Positions 9,812 through 20,100 of a stretch of 43,326 bases of DNA are shown here, piece by piece; position 1 is the stretch's first letter; each line of letters starts with the position of its first letter. The translations under genes were made by a program, and so were the position numbers. This DNA is from Viridothelium virens. Taxonomy: Eukaryota > Ascomycota > Dothideomycetes > Trypetheliales > Trypetheliaceae. The stretch covers positions 1 to 43,326 of the forward strand of contig ML991890.1 of the NCBI GenBank assembly GCA_010094025.1, in the 5' to 3' direction. The notes under the pieces were generated by a model, which saw only the letters and a list, made by a program, of their open reading frames with translations, was not told the DNA's origin and made no database searches.

Positions 9812-10652
9812 AAGGATACCCTCGGTTCTCTATCCGATGTTGCATTTGCCCGAGGGACTGCGCACGCTGCGGAGACTTTTTCGCGCGGTCAACAGAGCGT
9901 GTCCTTACGATATGCTCCGAATGCGCTCTGGACAGACAGCGGGTCTAGTCTAGAGTATCGGTCAGAGACCAGCTGCCGGCATTCCCAGCAATGCGCTTCT
10001 CGAAGCAAGATTGGTATCAGCCACAGTCCCGTCTGTAACGCCGCACCAGCTCCTGAAGGCACGACATGGTGACATGTTGACTGCTTCCGAAAAGTCCTCC
10101 TATCCTGCGAAAAGACCGTTGCCAAGCTTCACCTGATCTGCGCTAAAGAGGTGGTCAGTGTGTTTAGGCCGTTAGGCTAAGGATTGCGCAAGAACCTCGC
10201 GGCTCCTGGGATATCCTATCTGATTCCTCCTTTCCAACAATCTTAAAATTCGAATTACAACGTTTATTTGGTGCAAGGTTCAGAGACGCAGATTTCCGTT
10301 CCGACTAAGCGCGCACTACTACTGTCATGAGCATTTAAGATTACTGTCTCTGGAAAACGAATCATGCTAGTTGGTCGCATTCTGCGGCAGGCCGCTCGTG
10401 TCCATCGGATAAAGACATGTTCATTCTGGATAAAAGTGGGTTCTAGTTACTCTCAGATCTTGGTGTAACACGGCACATCATGTTTCTTTCCTGATCACAC
10501 ATGAAGGAGTGAACCCAATTTTTAGTCTCCAAATCCCAGTTGACACTTAACGCCTGGCCTGTTATTCCTGATGATGCCCAATGGCGGCCCGAACCCAAAC
10601 CGAAGAAAGCGTCAAACAGGGTCCGTGTAATAGTAAAGACCGTCGACCCATG
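9812..10652. other. Intergenic region upstream of ERG27
   Basis: This is about 840 bp between the ERG27 start and the stop of the microprotein gene. The right half of ERG27's promoter must lie near 9812-10200. Short frames exist on both strands (for example 9889-10125 minus) but none has family-like features or good splice continuation. No repeat or RNA gene was seen. Confidence 0.5.
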
Positions 10653-10964
10653 CTACCTGCAGTCTCCTGTGTTGCAAGTCTGAGCGTCATCTCAAGTTTT
10701 GCGGTGTTCTGTTTGTGCCTACCACATTTTTCGTTGAGCCGGTATTCTCTAGAAGAAATGTTAGCTTATCTTTCCAACATCGAATCGATGATACCTACAT
10801 CGCTACAACATTGGCTGGACATCTTTTGTGTGTCATTTGGTATTTGATGCACCAAGCCCTATATATAGTTTTTAGTACGCACCCATGGGGGATGCCTATA
10901 GGACTGACTTGACGACATAGCGAATATGCCCGCATTGGTATTCGACTTGGGTGTAGTCGCACAT
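10653..10964 (-). CDS. Cys/His-rich microprotein (MCDYTQ-type fungal family), four tiny exons
   Basis: This is a small fungal protein of a type I recognise by sequence (start MCDYTQ, then CGH) but whose function I do not know. Proposed exons are 10964-10909, 10858-10799, 10748-10723 and 10666-10653, giving 51 residues. The first two introns are 50 nt and the third 56 nt. They have GTCAGT, GTAGGT and GTAGGC donors, and TACTAA and GCTAAC branch-like sites are visible in introns 1 and 2. Splicing yields C-x8-CGH near residues 2-13, AWC (20-22), THKRCP (28-33), AIEYRLNEKCGDCR at the end, and then TAG. The pattern of Cys and His pairs suggests a small zinc-binding fold. Related proteins may run on after CGDCR, so a further exon is possible. 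The consistent family match at every junction is the main support. Confidence 0.7.
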
Positions 10965-12802
10965 CCTGACCTCTGAGTGCACACACGAGAAATTTTCAAT
11001 GTAGGATACTGAGAGAGGATACGCTGGAAATGTAGATTGCAACGACTGGCATCGTCCTGGGAAGAACAAGCAAAAAAGATGGTACAATCATCAGACTTTC
11101 TTCACTTATATAGCCAGCGCTCCAGTACGCAAGACGAGAAGAAACATGTATGGATCATTCTGATGCCCTGGTCGTCAAGGATGGCAAGACACGGGTTAGA
11201 GCATTTGCACCTTATACAACCTCCCTTTTCCACTTCTATATCCCCTACGATAGCTGGGATGAGCCGTGCGGGATGGTCTCGTGTAGCACATTACGTTCAA
11301 GCAAGCGAGGAATATCAAGATGCGGTTGCTCGCGAACTTAGGCACCAAGACATCAGGGTAGTGAAGACTAAGTGCTGGTTCGGACTCTTTTAAGATAGAC
11401 CAGAGCGGGTGCTCTGTATGACGAGGGGGCCACAACACTGGCCATTTCTTTGGCAAGCGAGTCTTTGTGACTCGCATTCTCGGTTAGTCTCATGATCAAC
11501 GTAAACGTTCCGTCTCGCTGCAGTCAGGGCCCCTTCCCGGGATAACATTCTTGGAATTGACCATGCGAAATCGGTCCACTTTTGAATGGACGAAGTGGGT
11601 GAAGTTATGCTATTGGGGCTGTTGCTAGAGAGCGTTTCAGGGTTCGATGTGGGACATCCTAGTTGAATAGAGTACAGGGTACTGGGAGACAGCCGAGTCG
11701 GTGATGAGTCCCAGGTCCAGGGCACAAGAATTCCCGCAACCTATCACCGGAAACTAGTTTCCCTGAAGACGACCGGCTCTAAGCCTTCTGCGGTAATGTT
11801 CACCCCACGCGAATAAGCCGGTAGTTTGTAACGTTCCGCCGGGAGTGAAAGCCGCTCACGAGGGTGCGGGATCTAATCCTCGTACCCGACATCACCAAGC
11901 AATTTTTGAGACCAGAGTGGATTTCTGCATGGGATATCTGTAGCGGGCATAATTAGCGACTCTTGGGGTGGGGGCATACTACATCATAAGTAGACTGGAC
12001 GATGTATATCCAACATACCCAGGTAGGTATACGACAGATTTTACAGAAGGCTCAGCAAGGCATGCTCAACGACAAGGGCGCCGCCGAGGACTGCGATGCG
12101 GCTGACGTACACGGAGCACACGGAGTGGGAGGCTCCGTTTGCGGTCAAGTGGTGGTGCCATTTGGATTTAGGGCGAAGTTGGGCTGTGCTGAACGTTATC
12201 AATTTGTCAGTTCCTCAGTTCTCAAAGACGGTACAGGGTATCTCTATAGTCTGCGGCTTTTGTGCATCAGCCGGAGCCCCGGAAACCCTGCCCTTGAGAT
12301 TCTCGGCTTTCCGAGGGTTGGGCACCCTTCCATCCTTTGCCGCACGATCCTCGTATCTGAATATGTTGAAGTCAGAAAAGTTTGGAGGAGTGTTTACGCA
12401 AGATCCAAATTACGTAATCGGCCAACGTCGGCTGATGCGGTAACCTTAAAACTGTTGGAGACTTCGATCTTGGCAGATATATATGAAAAGCCGCGTAGCC
12501 GAGTGATATCACCTATGGTATGTGTGGATGCTGTCTCGATCGTCGGCTCTGAAACCAAGTATCGAGATCAATCGTGTGAAAGAAGTAAAAGAGACCGCAT
12601 GCCAGAGATAATATCGAATATCGTCAAGAATTCGTAATGGCTAAGGTTTAAACTAATGTGGAACCTTAAGTAACCAAGCAAGCACAATTCGGGTATTGTC
12701 ACATTTCTTCCAACAGACAGCTCGTGATTACAGGTAGTAGGACGAAGCCAGTAATCGTGCATAAGCGCCACTTAGCGCTGGCGTGAGTGCACCAATGGTT
12801 CT
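10965..12802. other. Gene-poor stretch with unrecognised overlapping open frames
   Basis: This stretch of about 1.8 kb lies between the microprotein start and the glycerol kinase stop. The longest open frames are 12002-12637 (+, 211 codons) and 12096-12443 (+, another frame, 115 codons), which overlap, so at most one could be coding. Smaller frames lie at 11037-11393 (+) and 11390-11725 (-). None shows a domain, signal peptide or motif I know, and composition does not single one out. It may be decayed coding or repeat DNA, or carry a lineage-specific gene. No terminal repeats or transposase motifs were seen. Confidence 0.45.
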
Positions 12803-14481
12803 TCAAAAATCACCTGACTCGCTAGCATCCAACCAGCCTCGACACATCTCTACAGCACGAGACCATTTCTTGAACATCTTTGCACTGTCTTCTTGAGCGA
12901 TGTTAGGTTCGAATTTCGTGCGGCCTTTTTGGTTTATTTGTTTCAACTCCTCGAATTCTTTCCAGACACCAACGGCAAAACCTGCAGCTATTGCCGCCCC
13001 GAGGGATGTTGTTTCACGCATTGCCGGTCGATCCACCGGAATTCCAATGATATTTGCTTGTGTCTGCATAACGGCATCGTGAGTGTGGTCTGAAAACGAG
13101 TCATGGAGACACTTACCTGCATGCACAGTTCTGAGTTGCTCATTCCGCCGTCCACGGCTAGGAGGGATAGTTTGTGGCCGCTGTCCTTTTCCATGGCGTC
13201 TAGGATGGCCTTCGTCTGGAAGCAAGTGGCTTCAAGTGTTGCTCGCGCGATATGTCCTCGTTGAGTATACTGAGTGATGCCAAAGATGGTTCCTTTGGCG
13301 TCGTCTATCCAGTAAGGAGCAAAAAGACCGCTGAAAGCAGTCACAAAGACACAGCCACCATTATCGTCTACAGTGGCTGCTAGATCGCTAATCTTATGCG
13401 AATGCGTGAAAAAGCCCATGTTGTTCATAAGAAATTTAACGGCACTGCCCGCGACGGCAATGCTACCTTCTAAAGCATAAACAGGCTTGCGTTGCTGACC
13501 AAAATCGTACGCAACCGTCGCCAAGAGTCCATGCGTAGAGAGAACAGGCTTTTCCCCAACATTGTACAAAAGGAAGCATCCCGTCCCATAAGTGTTTTTC
13601 GCAGCACCCGGAGAGAATCCTTGTTGACCTACCAACGCAGCCGATTGGTCACCGAGACAACCCGTGACTCGAAGACCTTTTAAAGCTCCGTGAGCAATGG
13701 TTCCGAATGAGTCTGGGCAGGACGAAGGGACTATCTTCGGAAGATGAAGCTTTGTCCGGTCTATTCCGAAGAACTTGAGGACTTTTTCGTCGTACTGAAT
13801 GGTATGCAGGTTCATGAACATTGTTCGGGAGGCATTTGTCGTGTCAGTCACGAACAAGTTCTTGTTCTTGCCTCCATTCAAGCGGTAGAGAAGCCATGTG
13901 TCTGGTGTACCGAAGGCAAGCCGTCCATTTTCGTATGCATCCCGAACTCGATCTACATTACGGAGAAGCCACAAGAGTTTCACAGATGATGGATATGTGG
14001 ACAATGGTAGCCCGCAGATTTGTTGGAGATCGTCTGCACCTTCCTGTCCTTTTAATTCGCGGACTAGACCTTTTGTTCTGGTGTCGGGCCAAGCAATTGC
14101 GTTATGGAGAGGCTCCCCAGTCTCCCAGTCCCATACCAAGGTAGTTTCGCGTTGGTTCGTGATTCCGATAGCTTTAATATCGGAAATTTGGTGGCCAAGA
14201 CCAACAAAAGCCTCGGTGGCCTTTTCTATGCATTCTTCTACCGAACTTACAAGCTCTTCGGGATTATGCTCGTGCCAACTACATAGCATTGCTTAGCGCT
14301 CTACCGGTTGGTAGGAAAGTTTATTAGTCACTCACCCTGATTGTGGGTACATCTGCGTAAATTCTATCTGGTGTGAAGCTACTGGGTTACCAGTACCGTC
14401 GAAAATGAGAAACCTTGTGCTTGTTGTCCCCTGATCGATAGCACCAATGAACCATTTTTGTAAATCCGTTTCATTCGCCAT
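12803..14481 (-). CDS. gut1: Glycerol kinase, three exons
   Basis: This enzyme phosphorylates glycerol with ATP to sn-glycerol 3-phosphate, the entry step of glycerol use and a supply for lipid synthesis. It belongs to the FGGY kinase family. Exons are 14481-14336, 14278-13117 and 13063-12803, giving 522 residues, normal for the family. The phosphate-binding start [14 protein letters not shown] is at 11-24. GITNQRET, then [31 protein letters not shown] and the C-terminal nucleotide-binding DGGMSNSE follow in the expected order. Intron 1 (57 nt) separates QSG from WHEHNP, and intron 2 (53 nt) separates ELCMQ from [10 protein letters not shown], a conserved stretch. The family adenosine-site GLGAAIAAG-like segment appears as [14 protein letters not shown]. 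All key regions are intact. FGGY relatives (xylulose or ribulose kinases) are less likely given the glycerol-kinase-type motifs. Confidence 0.96.
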
Positions 14482-15214
14482 ATTCCAATAACGCTTGAGA
14501 GAAGCGTGCCGTGATATTGGAGAAAGAAGTGTCCAGCAGCTGGGTACTCCTAGAGTTTAGTCTGGTATTTGATAAATTGTACTCATCTACGTACCACGTC
14601 CTCAGGCGAGGCACTCTGTAAGATGCTTGCAAATGGTGATCAATGAAGTCTAAGTACGATCTCCAACCAAGGGTAGGAAAAGAAGAGAAGGTTCGGTATC
14701 TGAACGTAGGTAATTACCAACTAAGAATGAGAAATGACCAGGTATACTCTAAAGAACCAAAGCTGAAGAGGGATATCCAACCAGAGGGGTGCCTGGGTGG
14801 ACGCAAAAATAGGTAGTGAGAGGGGCAAAGCGCGGGGTCGTGTCGAGACATCATCCGGCATGCTCGTGAGATGCGAGGGAGGGGTAGGGAAGGAGCGGCA
14901 GCCTCTCATAATTTAGTTGAAAATTTATGCAACATTGGCCTATTTTCCGTTGGCATAAGTACTCGGCGATAATAGGCGGAGAATTCTCAAGCCACGGTAC
15001 AGTACGGGCTGGCAGCTGAACGGCCCTTCTATCATTATCAGGATTTCAAGTTTCAAAAGCGACTTCACTAGCGTATAAGAGAAAAACAGGAAAGCCGAGT
15101 ACAGGTAATGGGTTGGGAGACCGTCTTGGCGAATGCCAGTTCCACAGATATATTTACATAACATCAATAGCCACCGATAGCCTTGAGGATTTACGCTTGT
15201 GTATGATAGCTCCT
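14482..15214. other. Intergenic region between glycerol kinase and DUF3429 gene
   Basis: This 733-bp stretch holds the glycerol kinase promoter (right of 14482) and the 3' flank of the DUF3429 gene; both are transcribed leftward. Only short unsupported frames are present. No RNA gene or repeat was seen. Confidence 0.5.
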
Positions 15215-16370
15215 TTACTCAGAATCCTCCTCTTCTTCCTTTTGAGCCGCCATAGCTACCCTGGCTTGCTCTTCCTTCTCAAGACTTTCCACCTGCGAGT
15301 CCCTCAAGGCCTTTATGCGGTCTGCAGGTCCGGGAAGTCGGCCCAGATTCTCCACAACCTGGCCCCGTCCAATCAAACTAATGACAATACTTGCACCAAC
15401 AACGAAGGTGAGCACAAATCTGTAAACACCGTACCAAGATGGAGTCCAACCGAACCGTCTTGCTCGTGCATCGGTATAATATAACATGTTGAATGCCAAG
15501 AACTGGGCAATGAGTGCATACTCTGCGGGTAGGAGGATGGTTGGCCAAGCCACAGCGGGAGCAATAACGCCAATAGCGTATCGTTTGTATCCATGGTGAC
15601 CACCAAAGCCAGCATATTCCAAGCCCCAGTGGATAGCACCAAGGAATGAGATGATCTTGGGGGGTTCAGCACGCTGGCACGAACGGATTAAGAAGAAACT
15701 TACCACAGCGCCATATCCGATCTGCAAGGGTTCAAGGACGTGCAACAAAAGCTCCGCAGTGTGTCCAGACATCAGGAAACCTACTCCTGTGGAAGCTGCA
15801 TGGTTGATCTCCCATGCACAATATACCGTAGACAAAGAAGTTGCAAGATAAGGCAGAACACCAGCCATACCAAGGTAATAGGGCTCCGGAGGCACGTCTT
15901 TGAGCGAGAAGGTCTCCAAGATGGTTTTCTGGAGAGAGCATAGCTTAGTGGGCTAGTCGTGAAGAAGGCCTGAAATTGGCATAAAAAGGCGAAGACTTTA
16001 CCATATCAGAACGAATTCCAGCCATCATGTCAGTGTCGGGTTCCTGCTCCGGCGTTGCAACCTCTCCGAGTACTGGATGTACCGAGGAGGTTGCTGATAC
16101 CGTCTCAGGCGTCGCTTGCAGCTTCTCATTGCCTACTTGTGCTTCATGTTTCCGGTCTACTTTGTCGAGGGGTTGTGACGTGTTTTGGTAACGAACGAAT
16201 GCAGCTGTAACAGGCCTTGCAGCAGCCAATGGGCGTCTGCTACATAGTGTAGTAAGGTTCGAGATCTTCTGTCCCTTGGAGGTAGGAGTCAAGAAGGCTG
16301 AGCGTGGGGTAGTCGCGGAATTGCGGGTGAGAGAGCCAAGAATGGCGCGTGGAGCTCCTGAGCGAAGCAT
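15215..16370 (-). CDS. Mitochondrial DUF3429/TMEM69-like membrane protein
   Basis: This is a multi-pass membrane protein, probably of the mitochondrial inner membrane, with unknown biochemical role. Exons are 16370-16002, 15928-15704 and 15655-15215, giving 344 residues. The N-terminus from MLRSGAPRAILGSLTRNSA is Arg/Ser/Ala-rich without acids, a typical matrix-targeting presequence. After a linker come about five hydrophobic helices with the family segments PYLATSLS, LSFLGAIHWGLE-like (ISFLGAIHWGLEYAG) and ILLPAEYALIAQFLAF. The tail is a charged helix ending KEEEEDSE. The second intron (15703-15656, 48 nt, GTAAGT donor, GCTGAAC branch) has no stop and keeps frame, so an unspliced reading adds 16 residues inside a conserved helix. 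Removing it gives GYGAVIISFLGAIHWG, which fits the family better. The start at 16370 was chosen for the presequence. Confidence 0.82.
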
Positions 16371-17171
16371 TTCGAAAGCCTCAATGGAGTTCAACAGCTG
16401 CACCCTTGAACGTCTAATAATAAGCGATAAGGTCACGAAGGCCTGGATAAGGCCAGTGGTGAAAGAGTTGACGTACAAATTGGCAGAGTTGCGCCTCAAT
16501 GGCCTTTCTAGGTAACAGAATGCAAAGACACTTGTTGTAGGAAGTTCTGCAGCTTTGACTTTCGGGACGCGGACGGAGGCAGGGGATCGCCGCAGGGGTG
16601 GACAGAGTGCATACGTTATAGCCTGCAACTGAACGCAAAGATCTTAGCATCAGCAATCGGCCACGCTCAAACCTCACGTCGTCTAGGTCGCACCTTGATG
16701 ACTTTCGATGCTTCAGGAAGCTCTCGCGCCGTACGAAGGCCTGCAAAGTAGAGCCGCGCGCCAGTTACGCGCCGTGGTAGTCACGTGTGAGGGAACGACG
16801 TCATCTGCGCGTGTAGAGGTACCTAAGTGTTGGCAACTTGGAGCTCTGGGTCGCGCCTTATGTGGCTGAATGCCACTTCTCGACATCATTTCAGCGAGCA
16901 ACGAAAAAGGCTTCTCGCCACTGAAGAACAGACTCTTTCAAGGCTTCGTCCCTTCATCACGATCTCCTGTCTCTTCCCTTCGTTGATGCTGGTATCAAAC
17001 TTGAAGTCGATTCCTGAAACTGACCCAGCAATTTCCTTTCCCTTTGCCGTCAGTTTTCTGCAGACAATACCCATGACTCAGTAATGCGCAAGAAGACATA
17101 CCTACTTCTCCTCCTGTCCGACCTCAGAGGGTAATTCTCCCGGCCGTGGGCGACGGCCACCGCCCATCATC
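16371..17171. other. Divergent promoter region, DUF3429 gene / VPS13
   Basis: These 801 bp separate the starts of two divergently transcribed genes. Short frames on both strands (16414-16746 minus, 16827-17084 plus) lack family features. The AT/GC mix and pyrimidine-rich tracts near 16960-17110 look like leader and promoter of VPS13. Confidence 0.5.
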
Positions 17172-20100
17172 ATGCTTGAGGGACTTGTTGCCAACTTGCT
17201 GAATCGATTCCTGGGCATGTATGTCCGGAATTTCGATCCTAAACAGCTCAATGTTGGCATATGGTCTGGCGACGTCAAGCTTCGGAACTTAGAGCTTCGA
17301 AGAGAGGCGCTCGACCAGTTGCATCTCCCACTCAATGTCGTCGAAGGACATCTGGGTCAACTCACACTTCAAATACCGTGGTCCAATCTAAGAGGAAAGC
17401 CAGTGCGTGTCAATATTGAGGATGTCTTCCTTCTAGCAGCTCCAAAAGAGGACACAGAATACAATGAAGAGGAGGAGGAGAAGCGTGCTCACGCGCTCAA
17501 GATGGAGAAACTTGACAGTGCCGAGCTGTTAAAGGAGAGAAATACGGAAGGGATGAGTCCAGAGGAACAACAACGCAACCAGAGTTTCACCGCGAGTCTG
17601 GTCACTGCCATCGTGGACAACCTACAGGTCTCCGTAAAGAATGTTCACGTTCGATATGAAGACTCCGTGGCCGATCCTGGTCATCCATTTGCGGTGGGAG
17701 TCACATTGAAAGAGATCAGCGCCATCAGCACGGACGAGAACTGGAAGCCAACGTTCATCCAGAACAGTTCTGGTACAACTCATAAGTTAGCAACTCTTGG
17801 AGCTCTTGCAGTCTACTGGGATTCAGATGCTAAGCTCTTGGGCTCTGGCAAGGGCTCTCAAGTCGGAGCAGAAGAACAGGGTTTTGATCACGGCACCATT
17901 CTTGAGAAGTTCCGTGAGATGATAGTCAAAGGTGATAGTGCATCGATTGACGAGCACCAATTCATTCTCAAGCCCGTTACCGGTAGAGCTGGCCTTGAGA
18001 TGGACAAAACTGGGAAGACGGATCGACCGAACCTCAAAGCACGACTACTCTTCGACGAATTAGGCTTCGTGATTGAGGAGGATCAATACCGCGACGCACT
18101 CATGCTTGTTGACCTTTTCCACTATTTCCTCCGACATCAAGAATACAAGAAGTACCAACCCGAATCTGGTCCTAAGGAAGATCCCCGCGCATGGCTACAA
18201 TTCGCAGGAAAGGCAGTCCTAGAGAAAATCCACGACCGAAATCGGAAATGGTCTTGGGATTATTTCAGAGAGAGAAGGGATGATCGCCGAAGATACATCG
18301 AGCTCTTTAAGAAGAAGAAAAAAGACGAGAAATTGGGTGCCTCTGAAGCCCAGGAACTTGATACCCTTGAGAGGAAGTTGTCCTATGAAGACCTTCGCTT
18401 TTGGAGATCTCTTGCTCGTAATCAGCTACGAAAGGAGAACGTTGGCGTACAGAAACCACCTCCGAAACAGACGTGGTCGCAATGGGTCTGGGGTGGTGGG
18501 CAGCAACAACAAAATCAAGAAGCTGAGCAAGATGCACAGATGACAGATCAGCAGCGCAAGGAGCTTTATGATGCTATAGACTTCGACGAGAAAAAGAGCA
18601 TTACTGAGGCTGTGGACATGCCAAAGGATGCCGTGAAGATGCAAATCGAGTTGAGCCTAAGGACTGGAGGTTTCACATTGAAGCGGGATCCTCATGGCAA
18701 GAATACGGAAATTTTACGTCTCCTTTTTGACTCGTTTACGGCGAAAGCTTTGCAAAGACCAGATTCTATGCTTGTCGATCTGAGTCTGGATGGTATGAGA
18801 CTTTATGATGGAACTACCGAAGGAAGCCTTTGGCCTCAAATTATCAGCATCAAAGACGCACCGCCCGTCTCAGAAGATCGTCGCATTGAAGAGCTCGACC
18901 GCGATGAGACCTTTGGTGATGCAGAAGAGGAGAAAGACGAGTCCGCGGAAGAAGACCCATTCTTCCAGTTATCCTTCGAGCAAAATCCACTTGACGGTAG
19001 AGCTGATTCTGCTCTCACAGTCAAATTAAAAGGCATGGAAATCGTCTACAACCCTCGTTTTGTGGTAGAGGTGGCCAAATTCTTTAAACCACCAGAACGT
19101 CACATGGAGTCCATTGGCGCACTTCTTGAAACGGCCGGGGCGACCGTAGAGGGCCTTAGAAAGCAGACCAGAGCTGGGTTGGAATTTGCACTTCAAGAGC
19201 ACAAGACTATCGACGCGCAGCTTGATCTGCAAGCCCCTCTAATAATTGTGCCGGATAGCGTGACCCAGCAAAGCTCGATATGCTTGATCCTCGACGCTGG
19301 TCATGCAAGCGTTACAAGCGATCTTGTAGACAAGGCAACAATTCGAGATATTCAGGCTAAGCGCTCGCAACAGTACTCTGACGCGGACTACAAACGGTTA
19401 GAGGAGCTGATGTACGACAAATTTATTCTCAAGCTCGAGTCAACCCAAGTTCTCATTGGTTCTACAGTCGAAGGGACAAGGGCACAATTGGATCCGGACT
19501 CTCCAGCGAAGAATATGCATCTCATCGACCGTATAAACATGAATTTTAGCATCGAAACCTGTATCGTTCCGAAAGCTGCTGACCTTACCAGATTTCGTAT
19601 CGCTGGTCACTTACCCGTCCTGCACGCATCGGTATCTGATGCAAAGTATAAGAGTCTCATGAGGTTACTCGATGTTGCTATCCCAAAGTTTGATACAGAG
19701 CAAGACCCGGGTACAGACACTGAGAGGCAGCCCTCGAAAAGTCCCAAAGCAGATACAGACAATCAGCAAACACGTCGAGACAGGTCAAAATCATTCCAAT
19801 TCTCAAAGCAGGAGCATGACCTTGTTATTGAAGATGAGAGAGATGATAGCAAGGATAGCACTTTCCAAGATGCTTCTGAGGTCCCGAGTGGTGACATATC
19901 CATTCATCAACGAAACTTTGAGTTCAAATTCACGGTTGAGAAGCTTCAAGGGTCCCTGTACCGGTCTGATCCAGAAGGAGTCAAGCCTGATCAATTGCTT
20001 GTGGAGCTTATCGCTGAGCAATTTCATCTGGAATTTTACCAGAGACCCTACGATATGGTCGCGGACCTGAGCTTGAAGAGTTTGGCAGTAGAAGACCACG

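Noticed and set aside
11835-11905. tRNA-like tail (GGATCTAATCCTCG followed by CCCGAC)
   Set aside because: No matching acceptor, D or anticodon arms upstream, and the T-loop lacks the TTCRA pattern.
15945-16628. Longer DUF3429 start upstream of 16370
   Set aside because: The extra upstream residues are not presequence-like, whereas MLRSGAPRAIL begins a typical mitochondrial targeting signal.
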